A program made the translations under genes and the position numbers. The notes under the pieces are model-generated. The model saw only the letters and a list, made by a program, of their open reading frames with translations. It was not told the origin of the DNA and did no database searches. DNA of 32,557 bases, taken from contig NZ_SMJW01000079.1 in assembly GCF_004348335.1 (NCBI RefSeq), positions 1 through 32,557 on the forward strand. Reading direction: 5' to 3'. The DNA comes from Actinomadura bangladeshensis. GTDB lineage: Bacteria; Actinomycetota; Actinomycetes; Streptosporangiales; Streptosporangiaceae. How positions within the stretch are numbered: the stretch's first letter is position 1; each line of letters opens with the position of its first letter. Shown here piece by piece: positions 21,119 to 30,431 of this stretch.

Positions 21119-24100
21119 TCAGCGGCCGCGAAGGGCTTCTTCTATCGCGGCCAGTTTGTCCGCCAGGTGCAGAAGGGCTCCCACGGACGGGTCTTCGGTG
21201 TTGCCGGCGAGTGTGCGGGAGCGCCGGTAGGCGGTTTTGATCTCCGTCCAGCGGTCGGCTTCGGGTGCGGTCAGGGTGCCGCGGAGTTCTCCGAGTTTAA
21301 GGATATTGGCTTCGGCGTCGGACGTCAGGGTTTGCGATTCGGCCTTGTAGTGGTCGTCGATCGCCGCTTCCAGTTCGGTCGCGTTCATGACGGGGAGGAT
21401 GCGTTCGGCGAGCTTGTTCATGTCGCGGTAGGAGCCCTGGAGGCGGAACGGCGGTTCGGTGCGGGACGCGTCGTCCTGGGCCGCGGAGGCTATGTACGCG
21501 CGGTTCACCGTCAGGACGGTCCGCTGGACGTGGATCAGCTTTTCGAGGACGGAGAGGATCTCGTCCAGCTCGGTCTGGGAGTAGGGATGCGACAGGCGGT
21601 CGGGGCGGACGGTCTCGTCACCGGAGGCCAGCCGCACCAGCAGTTCGACGTCGCCGCGGTCGCGGGTCGTGAGGGGCGCCAGGACGGGGTTCGAGGTCAG
21701 CGTGTTCTCGATGTAGCTCAGCGCGAACAGGTCGTCCTTGCCGGAGAGGACGTCGCCCAGGTTCCACACGTCCGCGCGGTTGGCGAGCATGTCGGGGATG
21801 CGGAAGCGCAGCCCGGACTCGGTGTACGGGTTGCCCGCCATGCACACGGCGAAGCGCTTGCCGCGCAGGTCGTAGGTGCGGGTCGCTCCCTCGATGCGGC
21901 GCTGGGCGTCGCAGAGGGGGATGAACTTCTGCAGGAATTCCGGTGACGTGTGCTGGATGTCGTCCACGTAGAGCAGGACGTTGTTCCCCATCTCGAGGGC
22001 GAGGTTGATCTTCTCGACCTCGCGGGCCGCCGTCGCGTTGGGGGCCTGCGCCGGGTCCAGGGACGTCACGTCGTGGCCGAGGGCGGGGCCGTCGACGCGG
22101 ACGAAGGCCAGGCCGAGGCGGTCGGCGACGTACTCCATGAGGGTCGTCTTGCCGTAGCCGGGCGGTGAGATGAGCAGGAGCAGGCCCATCTGGTCGGTGC
22201 GCCTGCCTTCACCGGTGGCACCGAGCTGTTTCGCGAGGTTGTCTCCGATGAGGGGCAGGTAGACCTCGTCCACGAGGCGGTTCCGGACGAACGCGCTCAT
22301 GGTGCGGGGCTTCAGGTCGGCGATTCCCAGGCGCTTCTCCTCGGACGCGATCAGGTCGTTGCGGGTCTTCTGGTAGGCGCGGAAAGCCGGGACGCGCTCC
22401 GTGCCGAAGCGGTGGGTGCGGGCGAGCAGCTCGTCAAGGCGCAGGACGAGCCTGCGGCCGGCGATGCGCGGGTGGTCGCCGAGCAGGTCCTCGATCGTCG
22501 CCGTGAGCGCGGCGGGGGAGTCGTAGCGGTCGGACGCGCAGAGCAGCGTCGCCACCGCCTCGGGGACGTCGGCCGGGTCGCCGTCCGCGCCCGTCCCGAG
22601 GTAGGAGGTGAGCCAGGCTTCGGCGAGCTGGTGGCGCGCGGCGAGAGTGCCGGCGCCGCGCAGGTCGTCGTCCAGGGTGCCGTCGCCCAGCGCCTGGGCG
22701 AAGCCCTTCAGCAGCGTGCGGGCGCCCTGGCTCGTCACGAAGCCGTCGGGCGCGGTGGCCAGTTCCTCGACCAGGTACTCGGCGGTGAGCGGGTCGGGGC
22801 CGGGCAGGCCGTTCGCCGCGGTGAAGCCGGCGATCGACGTGGCGAGTTCGGCGGTGAGGTCGGTCAGGGCGCCGGTGCGGCCGAAGGCTTCGCGGGCGCG
22901 GACGAGGGAGCGGGCCCGGGTCGTCCACGTGGAGCGTCCGGCCTCGTCGGTGCCGTACGTCCAGAACAGCTGCGCGGTGGCGCGGGCCGTGCCCGGGTAG
23001 CGGAGCAGCCCCGCGTCGGTGCGCAGGCGCAGCAGCGCCTCCAGGATGCGGGCCGCGTCCCGGTCGTGGACGCCGCGCTCGTAGCCCTCGTCGTAGCGGT
23101 CGGCCGCCGCGTCCCGGACGAGGGCGAGGAGGCGCCCGTCGGCGGCGGCCCGCCGCAGGTCGTCGAGGGGCGACGCGGCCAGGATCGAGGCGGCCAGGTA
23201 CTCGGCCCGGTAGGTGTCCGGGGTCTCCGAGACGAGGGTCTGGTCCCACAGGTGCCGGGTCGCGGCGAACCCCGCGTCCCGGACGGGCCCCCGGTAGTCG
23301 GTCCCCGTGATGGCGAAGGCGACCGTGTCGCGGTGCGGGACGAGGGTCAGCTCGATCGGCCGCGTGTTGACCGCGAACCGGTGCCGGCCCAGCCGGATCG
23401 TCCCGCCGCCGTCCCCGTACAGGTCGAGCCGGTCGCGCAGGGCCCGGCCGGCCTCCTGGCGGGCGGCCTTGACGCGTCCTTCCAGCTCCTCGGCCCGGAC
23501 GCCGTCGTCCAGCCCGCGCAGCTCGTCGGCGATCGAGCGGAGCCGGGCCACCATCGCGTCGGTGGCGAAGTAGGTGTTGACCTCGTCCGGCGAGGAGAGC
23601 GCGGCGGCGCGGCGGCGGACTCCGGCGAGGATGCGCTCGGCGGAGCCGGTGAGCCGGTCGGTGCGGCGGGCGCGCTCGTCCAGCAGCGTCTGCTTGCGGG
23701 ACGAGAACGCCTCGTAGACCTCGGTCCGCTTCGTCTCCAGCTCGGCGAGGAACTCCTCCAGCTCGGCGAAGCGTGCTTGGAGCGTCTCGACGCGGAGCAG
23801 CAGGCGGCCGAGCTGCTCGTCGCAGTCCTCGGGCGTGCCGGCGGTCGCCAGGGCCCCCGCGATCGACTGGTCGAGCAGCGCCAGCTCGGCGGCGAACGCG
23901 GCCCGCCCCTCGCGTCCGAGCAGGTCGCGGCGCCGGTTGTCGAGGACGGCGCGGGCCCGGTTGAGGCCGCCGAGCACCTCGCCGACCCGCTCCAGGATCG
24001 CGGTCCGGGCCGTCGCGTCGGTGATGTCGAGGTCGCCGACGACCTCGGTCACGACCTCCAGGCCCTCGTTCTGCGCGGCGAGGAGGTCGGCCAGGGGAGC

Positions 24101-26026
24101 GGCGTCGGCGGCGGTCTCGATGGCGCGGGCGGCCTCGGTGATGCGCTCGACCTCGGCGTGGTAGCCGGTGAAGGCGTCCTCGCGCTGGAGGAACCCGACG
24201 GCGCCCTCGCCCGCGTCGCGAAGCTCGGCCCGGACGGATTCGGAGAGCTCGTCGATCCGGGTGGTGTCGACGTAGCGGAGGTCGCGCAGGGTCTCCAGCC
24301 GGCCCTGGGCACGGCGGAACCCGGCGAGCCGGGAGATCCAGCCGTCCGCCGTCGCCGGCGGCTCGGTCCGCGCGCTCCGGACCAGCGCGGCGATGCCGTC
24401 GGCGGCCTCGGAAACGGCGGAGACCGCCTGCTCGGTCAGCGCCTGGACCTTCTCGAACTCCTCCAGCACCTGGCTCGCCGTCGAGCGGACGTCCGCCAGC
24501 GGCGCGGTGACGTCGCCGAGCTCCTCGTCGGCGAGCCAGTGGTAGAGGTCCGCGACCCGCGTGCAGGACGCGATCAGCGCCTCGAACACCCGCGTGGACG
24601 GCGACATCTCGTCCACCATCCGGGCGATCGACAGGCATTCGGAGATGCCGCGGACGAGGTCGGCGTTCCCCACCCGCTCCAGCGGCCCGGTGCCGACCGG
24701 CTGCGCGGCGGCGTGCGCGTCCGACACGTACGGGGTCGCCCAGATCTGCATCGGGTGGACGCGGGACGGCTCGTCGGAGAACGCCCGCATCACGACGAGC
24801 GTCCCGTCCTCGAACAGCGAGTACCCGTGGCAGGTGACCGGTGTCGCGACCCGTTTGCGGATCACGTTGTAGGGCAGCAGCAGCGACCGGCCGTCCTCCC
24901 GCGAGTGGAAGACGTAGAGGACGTCCTCGCCGTTCGGCGACCGGATGACCCGCTCGTACTCCAGCCCCGCCACGTCGGTGTCGAACGTCTTCGCGGCGCC
25001 GGTGTCGAGGTGGTAGCCGCCCGGGAAGATGATCCCGTGGTCGTCGGGGAGCCGCCGGCACGCCTGCTCGATCCCGTCGAGCCGCGTGACCTCCTTCGTC
25101 CGGACGTTGAACACCAGGTGCCGCCACGCGGACTCGTTGTAGGGCCGGATCCGCAGCAGGATCAGCGCCCCGACGCGCGCGTGCAGGACGTCGGCGTCCG
25201 CGAGCGACTGGAGGGGCTCGTCGACCGGCTCGGCGTAGATGCCCTCGCCCGTGCCGGTGTTGTCCTCGATCTTCACCGTGAGCGTGCCGCCGATCGTCTC
25301 GACGAACAGCTCGCCGCCGATCGAGATGTGCGGGTGGCGCCCGAGGACGTGGTCGTCCCGCGTGGTCTCGACCCAGTCGACGTCGTGCGCGGGCGGGAAC
25401 GAGTGGTCGCGTTCGCCCTGGTTGTCCTCGTAGGCGACGGTGCCGTCCGGGGCCGTCCGCCACCGCAGGACGCGCAGGTCGGTGAGGCGCGGGCCGGTCT
25501 GGAAGACCGCGAGCAGCCGCCCGTCCACCAGCCGGAGCTGGAGCAGCCGCGCCTGCCGGTAGTACCGGTACATGTCGGCGAAGTCGCGCAGGAAGCGCGG
25601 GTCGTCGAGCAGGCCCGGCACCGCCTCCGGCCCGGCCGGGGCGAACGCGATGCCGTCCTCGCCGCGGGTGAACCGGTGCAGGGAGAACACGTCGCCGACC
25701 GCCGTCTCCGGCTTCAGCCCGAGGAAGACGTTGTAGCCGAACAGCATGACCCCGCCGAGCGCGACCACGTCGCGGGGCACGCAGCTGTGCTCCGTCCGGA
25801 TCCGCTCGGTGCCGGCCAGCCGCATCTCCGTGCCGCCGAACACCTCCAGCCGCCGCGCGTTCAGCGCCTCCGCGCGCCGCGCCAGCTCACCGGCGTGCCC
25901 GGCGAGCCGCGCCCGCAGCACCTCGTACGTCCCGTGGTCCAGCCCGTCCCGGCCGCCGCCGGGCCGTACATCCTCGGCCTGCACGCCCTCGGCCTGCACG
26001 CCTTCTTGCCGCACGCCCTCGCCCAC
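21119..26026 (-). CDS. Giant coiled-coil AAA+ 'DNA repair ATPase' (DUF3686 type)
   Basis: A 1635-residue protein. Residues 1-20 are a pentapeptide run. About 30-470 is a beta-rich DUF3686-type region (ISIGGELFVETIGGTLTVKI, YHLDTGAAKTFDTD). About 480-850 is helical with long charged coiled coils (FAELEEFLAELETKRTEVYE). The C-terminal AAA+ module has Walker A PPGYGKTT (Lys1293), Walker B LLYVDDIQ (Asp1355-Asp1356), sensor-1 Asn in CMAGNPYTESG, and a following Arg-rich RFRIPDMLANRADVW. The label 'DNA repair ATPase' is database tradition with little experiment behind it. GTG 26026 follows a GGGGAGAGACG RBS. It is the last gene of a minus-strand set after an OB-fold membrane protein and a flotillin, 118 nt from the latter, which points to a membrane-linked remodelling ATPase. 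Confidence 0.82.
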   Translation of the reverse strand: MGEGVRQEGVQAEGVQAEDVRPGGGRDGLDHGTYEVLRARLAGHAGELARRAEALNARRLEVFGGTEMRLAGTERIRTEHSCVPRDVVALGGVMLFGYNVFLGLKPETAVGDVFSLHRFTRGEDGIAFAPAGPEAVPGLLDDPRFLRDFADMYRYYRQARLLQLRLVDGRLLAVFQTGPRLTDLRVLRWRTAPDGTVAYEDNQGERDHSFPPAHDVDWVETTRDDHVLGRHPHISIGGELFVETIGGTLTVKIEDNTGTGEGIYAEPVDEPLQSLADADVLHARVGALILLRIRPYNESAWRHLVFNVRTKEVTRLDGIEQACRRLPDDHGIIFPGGYHLDTGAAKTFDTDVAGLEYERVIRSPNGEDVLYVFHSREDGRSLLLPYNVIRKRVATPVTCHGYSLFEDGTLVVMRAFSDEPSRVHPMQIWATPYVSDAHAAAQPVGTGPLERVGNADLVRGISECLSIARMVDEMSPSTRVFEALIASCTRVADLYHWLADEELGDVTAPLADVRSTASQVLEEFEKVQALTEQAVSAVSEAADGIAALVRSARTEPPATADGWISRLAGFRRAQGRLETLRDLRYVDTTRIDELSESVRAELRDAGEGAVGFLQREDAFTGYHAEVERITEAARAIETAADAAPLADLLAAQNEGLEVVTEVVGDLDITDATARTAILERVGEVLGGLNRARAVLDNRRRDLLGREGRAAFAAELALLDQSIAGALATAGTPEDCDEQLGRLLLRVETLQARFAELEEFLAELETKRTEVYEAFSSRKQTLLDERARRTDRLTGSAERILAGVRRRAAALSSPDEVNTYFATDAMVARLRSIADELRGLDDGVRAEELEGRVKAARQEAGRALRDRLDLYGDGGGTIRLGRHRFAVNTRPIELTLVPHRDTVAFAITGTDYRGPVRDAGFAATRHLWDQTLVSETPDTYRAEYLAASILAASPLDDLRRAAADGRLLALVRDAAADRYDEGYERGVHDRDAARILEALLRLRTDAGLLRYPGTARATAQLFWTYGTDEAGRSTWTTRARSLVRAREAFGRTGALTDLTAELATSIAGFTAANGLPGPDPLTAEYLVEELATAPDGFVTSQGARTLLKGFAQALGDGTLDDDLRGAGTLAARHQLAEAWLTSYLGTGADGDPADVPEAVATLLCASDRYDSPAALTATIEDLLGDHPRIAGRRLVLRLDELLARTHRFGTERVPAFRAYQKTRNDLIASEEKRLGIADLKPRTMSAFVRNRLVDEVYLPLIGDNLAKQLGATGEGRRTDQMGLLLLISPPGYGKTTLMEYVADRLGLAFVRVDGPALGHDVTSLDPAQAPNATAAREVEKINLALEMGNNVLLYVDDIQHTSPEFLQKFIPLCDAQRRIEGATRTYDLRGKRFAVCMAGNPYTESGLRFRIPDMLANRADVWNLGDVLSGKDDLFALSYIENTLTSNPVLAPLTTRDRGDVELLVRLASGDETVRPDRLSHPYSQTELDEILSVLEKLIHVQRTVLTVNRAYIASAAQDDASRTEPPFRLQGSYRDMNKLAERILPVMNATELEAAIDDHYKAESQTLTSDAEANILKLGELRGTLTAPEADRWTEIKTAYRRSRTLAGNTEDPSVGALLHLADKLAAIEEALRGR
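25973..26017 (-). repeat. 15-bp tandem repeat coding pentapeptides at the ATPase N-terminus
   Basis: CTCGGCCTGCACGCC (+ strand) occurs exactly at 25973-25987 and 25988-26002. A third, 10-of-15 copy is at 26003-26017. On the minus strand they encode repeats of EGVQA/EGVRQ, continuing as EDVRP. The run sits at the start of the ATPase and is probably a disordered, length-variable tail. Confidence 0.75.
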
Positions 26027-26144
26027 CCGTCTCTCCCCTCTGGCCGAAGTCCACGCCGTCCCCGTTCCGCCGGTCCGCTCGGGCTGCGGCGGGCCGCCGG
26101 TCCGGCGGCCCCCGGACCCGGCGACCCGCCGCAGGTCTCTTCGA

Positions 26145-28163
26145 TCAGCCGGCGGTCACCGCGGCTCCGTTGGCCGCCGGCAGCGGCGCGTCGGCGACGC
26201 CGAGGCGGCGGGCGGTGTCCAGGAGGTCCTGGAGGCCGGCCGCCTCCGGGCCGCCGGACTTGATCAGCCGCAGCAGCAGCGCCGACAGCGTGAGGTCGCG
26301 GACGCCGCCGGCGTCGATCGAGCCGAGCAGCCGGGTCACGTCGTCGGTGAAGGACGACGTCCCGTCCAGCCACGGGCCCGCGAGCGACTGCGCGACCTCG
26401 GAGTTCCGCACGAACCCGTCCACGCCCTTGCCGAGCGCGATCGAGCCGACCAGCCGGTCGAAGAACACCGAGTCGCCGCCGACGATGTCGATGTCGGCCT
26501 TCTCCAGCCCGGCCGCGAGCACGCTGGCCTGCGCCTCCGCGACCTTCCGCTGCACCTCGATGCCGGCGAGGCGGACGTCCTTCTCCGCCTCCAGCCGCAG
26601 CCGGTACTCCTCGTGCTGGCGGGACGCCTCGTCCAGCGCCGCCATCGCGCCGGCCTTCTCGTGCAGGCCCTCGGCCTCGGCGCGCAGGCTCTCCCGGATC
26701 CGGGCGGCCTCCGCCATCGCCATCTCCTGCGCGGCGAGCGCCTCGGCGCGGCCGACCTTCTCGATCGCCGCGGCGTCGCGCTCGCGGACCTCGACCTCGG
26801 CGAGGCCGGGGGCGGCCGACTCGGCGCGCAGGCCCTCGGCCAGCCGGACCTTCGCCTCCGCGTCCAGTTCGGCGGCCTGCCGGCGGGCCTCCGCCATCGT
26901 CAGCTCCTCGCGGGCCCGGTGCTGCGCGGCGGCCTCCGCGGCCTCGGCGGCCTTGATGTCCTTGACCAGGTTCTCCTGCGCCTCGGCCTCCGCGTGGATG
27001 ATCACCGACTGGCGGGCCCGCTCGGCCTCCTCGACGGTGCGCAGCCGCTTGATGGCCTCCTCCTGCTCGGCCACCGTCCGCTCGACCGCGATCCGCTCCC
27101 GGACGACGTCGGCGATCTCCCGCTTCTCCGCCTCCACCTCCTTGTCGGCGGCGATCCGGGTCAGCTCGGTCTCCCGCTCGCGGGCGATCACCTCGAGCAG
27201 GCGGTCCTTCTCGATCCGCTCGCTCTCGATCGCGAGGACGCGCTCCTTGTTCTTCGCGGCGACCGACACCTCGCGGTCCTTGTTCTCGTGCTGCACGCCG
27301 AGCTGCTCGTCGGTGCGGATGTGCGCGGCCTGCGCCCGCAGCCGCTCCTCGGCCTTGACCCGCTCGATCTCCGCCTGCTCGCGGGCCCGGACGGTCTCGA
27401 TCTCGCGCTCCTGGCGGAGCTCGGCGTCGGCCTGGCGGCGCTCCAGCTCCAGGATCGCCTCGCGCGCCTCCACGTCCTGGCGGGCGATCTCCTTCTCCTC
27501 GTTGCGGGTGTACTCGTTGGTGCGGACGTGCTCCAGCGCGGTCAGCTCGGTGATCTTCCGGATGCCCTGAGCGTCCAGGATGTTCGTCTTGTCCAGGGAG
27601 AGCAGCGACGTCTGCTCCAGGTAGTCGATCGCCGCGTCCTCCAGGCTGTAGCCGTTCAGGTCGGTGCCGATCACCTGGATGATGTGGTCGCGGAACTCGT
27701 TGCGGCGGGTGTAGAGGTCGGCGAAGTCGAGGTGCTTGCCGACGGTCTTCAGCGCCTCGGAGAACTTCGCGGAGAACAGCTCCTGCAGCGTGTCCTGACT
27801 GCTGGCGCGCTCGGTGCCGATCGCCTGTGCGACCTTCACGACGTCCTCGACGGTCTTGTTGACGCGGACGAAGAACGTGATGCGGATGTCGGCGCGGATG
27901 TTGTCCTTGCAGATCAGCCCGTCCCGGCCGGTCCGCTCGATCTCTATCGTCTTGACCGAGATGTCCATCAGCTCGGCCTTGTGCAGGACGGGCAGGACGA
28001 TCGCGCCGGTGAAGGTGACGTCGACCTTCTTGAGCTTGGAGATGATCAGCGCGCGGCCCTGGTCGACCTTGCGGAACAACCGGCTCACCATCAGCACGAG
28101 GCCGAGGGCGATGAGCAGGGCGAGCGCGAGGAGCACACCGGCTCCAATGGTGATGGTGTCCAT
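26145..28163 (-). CDS. Flotillin / Band 7 (SPFH) membrane scaffold protein (YqiK-like)
   Basis: A 672-residue flotillin. Residues 5-28 form the membrane-anchoring helix (GAGVLLALALLIALGLVLMV). About 29-195 is the SPFH/Band 7 domain (GRALIISKLKKVDVTFTGAI, IEIERTGRDGLICKDN). About 220-560 is a very long charged coiled coil with the Glu-Ala heptads of flotillins (AEAEAQENLVKDI). The C-terminal part after about 580 is globular (IDIVGGDSVFFDRLVGSIA). Flotillins form membrane microdomain scaffolds. ATG 28163 is directly before the TM helix; the frame stays open to 28643 but that stretch is antisense to the OB-fold gene. It lies 38 nt after the OB-fold gene and before the AAA+ ATPase, the usual YqiJ-YqiK pairing. 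Confidence 0.92.
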   Translation of the reverse strand: MDTITIGAGVLLALALLIALGLVLMVSRLFRKVDQGRALIISKLKKVDVTFTGAIVLPVLHKAELMDISVKTIEIERTGRDGLICKDNIRADIRITFFVRVNKTVEDVVKVAQAIGTERASSQDTLQELFSAKFSEALKTVGKHLDFADLYTRRNEFRDHIIQVIGTDLNGYSLEDAAIDYLEQTSLLSLDKTNILDAQGIRKITELTALEHVRTNEYTRNEEKEIARQDVEAREAILELERRQADAELRQEREIETVRAREQAEIERVKAEERLRAQAAHIRTDEQLGVQHENKDREVSVAAKNKERVLAIESERIEKDRLLEVIARERETELTRIAADKEVEAEKREIADVVRERIAVERTVAEQEEAIKRLRTVEEAERARQSVIIHAEAEAQENLVKDIKAAEAAEAAAQHRAREELTMAEARRQAAELDAEAKVRLAEGLRAESAAPGLAEVEVRERDAAAIEKVGRAEALAAQEMAMAEAARIRESLRAEAEGLHEKAGAMAALDEASRQHEEYRLRLEAEKDVRLAGIEVQRKVAEAQASVLAAGLEKADIDIVGGDSVFFDRLVGSIALGKGVDGFVRNSEVAQSLAGPWLDGTSSFTDDVTRLLGSIDAGGVRDLTLSALLLRLIKSGGPEAAGLQDLLDTARRLGVADAPLPAANGAAVTAG

Positions 28164-28201
28164 CGGGATCCCTGTTCTGCTGGGGGACGAGGTCGCGGGG
28201 G

Positions 28202-28918
28202 TCAGCCGGTCCGGCGGCGGTCTTCGGCCAGGTCGGACGCGGTTTCGTGCGGCATGACCCAGAAGAACTGGCCGTCCGGGTCGAAGTCGAAGATGAGGGC
28301 GGTGCTGCCCGCGGCCAGGCCCGCGGGCAGGCCGGCGGTGAGGCCGGCGCCCGCCACGGGCACGTCCGCCGCGGGCTGCCGGACCTGGACGATCGCGGAC
28401 GACCCGTCCGGCGCGGTGACCTCCGCCTGGCCGAAGTCGGGCCCGACCCGGCCCGTCCGGATCACGCACGGCAGGCCGACGAAGTCGCGCAGCGACGCCG
28501 CGACCTGGTTCTGGAACACGCGGCGCAGCGGCAGCACGGCGAGGCGGGTCCCGGCCCAGGCCGCGACGAGCGCCCCCGACATGCCGAGCAGCCGCAGGGC
28601 GACGCCGCTGGTCAGCGCGGACGCCGCCAGGCTCACGAACCACGCGATCGTGATCAGCAGGGAGAGGACGACCGTGGCCGGGACGCCGCCGAGGCCCAGC
28701 ACCGCGAGGTGTTCGGCGACGAGCCCGTCCCCGTCCGCGCCGCCGTCGGCGTCCCCGGCGCCGGCACCGGCCCCCGTATCGGCATCGGTGCCGGCGCCGA
28801 GGAGGTCGACGCCCAGGCCGCCGAGCAGGACGAGCGTCCAGTACCCGGCGACGACCAGGAGGGAGAAGCTGAATAGAGCGGTGGGGAAACCGAGCACGGC
28901 ATCGAAGAATTCGCCCAT
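28202..28918 (-). CDS. OB-fold membrane protein (YqiJ / NfeD-like)
   Basis: A 238-residue protein. Hydrophobic segments lie near residues 10-38 (TALFSFSLLVVAGYWTLVLL) and at about 80-130 (VVLSLLITIAWFVSLAASAL). They are separated by a low-complexity acidic Asp/Gly/Ala loop (TDADTGAGAGAGDADGGADG). The C-terminal 150-238 is an OB/NfeD-like beta domain (FVGLPCVIRTGRVGPDFGQA, IVQVRQ, FDFDPDGQFFWVMP). NfeD/YqiJ proteins pair with SPFH proteins and are thought to help form flotillin domains. ATG 28918 has no strong RBS. First gene of the minus-strand trio with flotillin and AAA+ ATPase. Confidence 0.82.
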   Translation of the reverse strand: MGEFFDAVLGFPTALFSFSLLVVAGYWTLVLLGGLGVDLLGAGTDADTGAGAGAGDADGGADGDGLVAEHLAVLGLGGVPATVVLSLLITIAWFVSLAASALTSGVALRLLGMSGALVAAWAGTRLAVLPLRRVFQNQVAASLRDFVGLPCVIRTGRVGPDFGQAEVTAPDGSSAIVQVRQPAADVPVAGAGLTAGLPAGLAAGSTALIFDFDPDGQFFWVMPHETASDLAEDRRRTG

Positions 28919-29404
28919 GAGAAATGCACGCTTCCGCTTCGAGACGTCATTGACCGCCGGGCGGCCGAAAACGGCGGCCCGGTACTGAGAAAGGATTCGC
29001 TGAGCGTGGAAAGGGGTCGTGCTCAGCTATCTGGGAAGGCGTGCGCCCAGGTGATGTGGCTCAGGTCATAGGGCCTGGCGTCCTGGGGGCGGGCTCGGCG
29101 CGGCGGAGCCGGCGCAATGAGAAAGTGCCGGGGAGTCATCCATACCCTCCTGGTCGGAGACAGATCCTGTCTCGCCGACCAGGCTTCCCGGCACACCAGT
29201 AGTTACTTTAGCTTATTTCTCGCCGGAAGGGAAGTCTTTAAGCGGCGGATCGGCCGGTCCGGGTCGCTGACCTTGCCATTTACCGCACCAGGGACGATTT
29301 TTATGGTGCCGGAGACCCCGTGCCGCAGGGGCTTCGGGGACGTTCAGCTCGCCTGGAGGTCGGCTGGAGCTTGGATTCAGGAGCCGTGGGTAACTTCGCC
29401 CGCC
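28919..29404. other. 486-bp divergent intergenic region
   Basis: No convincing gene. Between the OB-fold gene (-) and the sulfotransferase (+), it must hold promoters for both. It contains a compound hairpin at 29125-29194, a 7-bp inverted repeat GCTGAGC/GCTCAGC near 29000-29030, and a lower-GC stretch at 29200-29310. No promoter pair could be chosen with confidence. Confidence 0.5.
29125..29194. other. Compound hairpin of unknown role
   Basis: Inner arms CCTGGTCGGAGACAG (29149-29163) and 29167-29183 pair over 15 bp with a 2-nt bulge and an ATC loop. Outer arms GTGCCGGG (29125-29132) and CCCGGCAC (29187-29194) are a perfect 8-bp repeat. The structure is 210 nt before the sulfotransferase ATG, in a divergent intergenic region, so it is not a terminator of either neighbour. 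A structured leader, a small RNA or a remnant of a mobile element end are all possible. Confidence 0.55.
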
Positions 29405-30424
29405 ATGACAACGGAGTCCTGCCGGCCGATCTTCGTTCTCGGCTGCCCGCGATCCGGGACGACGCTGCTGCAGCAGATGCTGCACTCGCATCACGGTATC
29501 GCGTTCCCGTCCGAGACGCGGTTCGTGCACGTGGCGTACGAGACCAGGCACGGCTTCGGTGATCTGGAGCTCGCGGAGAACCGGCGGGCGCTCGCCGAAT
29601 GGATCACCCGCGGCGAGGACACCAAGTTCAGGGTCCTCGAGCTGGCCGCCGACGACGTCATCGAGGAGATCGTGGACGGACCGCCGACGGTCGGGTCGGC
29701 GGTGGCGGCGGTCTTCCGCGCCTACGCGCGGGCGCACGGCAAGCCGCGGTGGGGCGACAAGCGGCCGAGCTACTTCCGCCGCGTGCCGATGCTCCGGCGG
29801 ATGTTCCCGGACGCGCAGTTCGTCCATCTCGTCCGGGACGGCCGGGACGCGGTGAGCTCGCTGACGCGGATGCCCTGGTTCAAGGGCGACCTGTACGCCG
29901 CCGCGCTCACCTGGCGGGAGGCGGTCGACACCGGGCGGCGGCTCGGCGCCCGCCTCGGCCCGGACACCTTCTACGAGTTCCGCTACGAGGACCTCGTCGC
30001 CGAGCCGGAGGACGAGCTGGTGAAGCTGTGCGCGTTCCTCGGCGAGGAGTACGACGCCGAGATGACCAAGGCGTACCAGCACGCCCGCAGGACCGTGCCG
30101 GCCCGGCGCACGTGGCACCTGCGCACCCACGAGGCGCCGAACACGCGCGTGGTCGGGGCGTGGCGGGAGCGCTTCGAGGACGAGGAGGCGGACCTGGTCG
30201 AGCACGTCCTCGCGGACCGGCTGCGCCGCCACGGCTACGAGCTGACCGGCGTGCCGCGCCCCGCCGCCGCGCAGCTGGCGAAGTTCCACCGGCTCGCCGC
30301 GCACCGCTGGCGGACGCGGCACGCGCACGCGGTGCGGGACCGGATCGCACAGGGCCGCGAGCCCAACCCCGTCGCCTCCCTGCTGACCGGACCGGTGCCG
30401 CTGACCGGACGGTCTGAGGACTGA
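29405..30424 (+). CDS. Sulfotransferase-family protein
   Basis: A 339-residue PAPS-dependent sulfotransferase fold (Sulfotransfer_3 type), transferring sulfate to a hydroxyl or amine of an unknown, possibly lipid or sugar, acceptor. The 5'-phosphosulfate loop is VLGCPRSGTTLLQQ (residues 11-24) and the 3'-phosphate site is FVHLVRDGRDAVSSL (about 139-153). YEFRYEDLVAEPEDELVKLC is also typical. ATG 29405 precedes the first strand directly; the frame is open to 29117 but the extension runs over the hairpin and lacks similarity. The RBS is weak. A hairpin terminator follows, so it seems to be its own transcription unit. Confidence 0.85.
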   Translation: MTTESCRPIFVLGCPRSGTTLLQQMLHSHHGIAFPSETRFVHVAYETRHGFGDLELAENRRALAEWITRGEDTKFRVLELAADDVIEEIVDGPPTVGSAVAAVFRAYARAHGKPRWGDKRPSYFRRVPMLRRMFPDAQFVHLVRDGRDAVSSLTRMPWFKGDLYAAALTWREAVDTGRRLGARLGPDTFYEFRYEDLVAEPEDELVKLCAFLGEEYDAEMTKAYQHARRTVPARRTWHLRTHEAPNTRVVGAWRERFEDEEADLVEHVLADRLRRHGYELTGVPRPAAAQLAKFHRLAAHRWRTRHAHAVRDRIAQGREPNPVASLLTGPVPLTGRSED

Positions 30425-30431
30425 CGCGCCA

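Noticed and set aside
22412..28988. Very long + strand open frames (1283 and 1080 residues) opposite the ATPase and flotillin
   Set aside because: The translations are compositionally biased antisense shadows; the minus strand has intact Walker, SPFH and transmembrane motifs.
29117..29404. N-terminal extension of the sulfotransferase by 96 residues
   Set aside because: It passes through the compound hairpin and shows no sulfotransferase similarity; the family begins at the PAPS loop just after ATG 29405.
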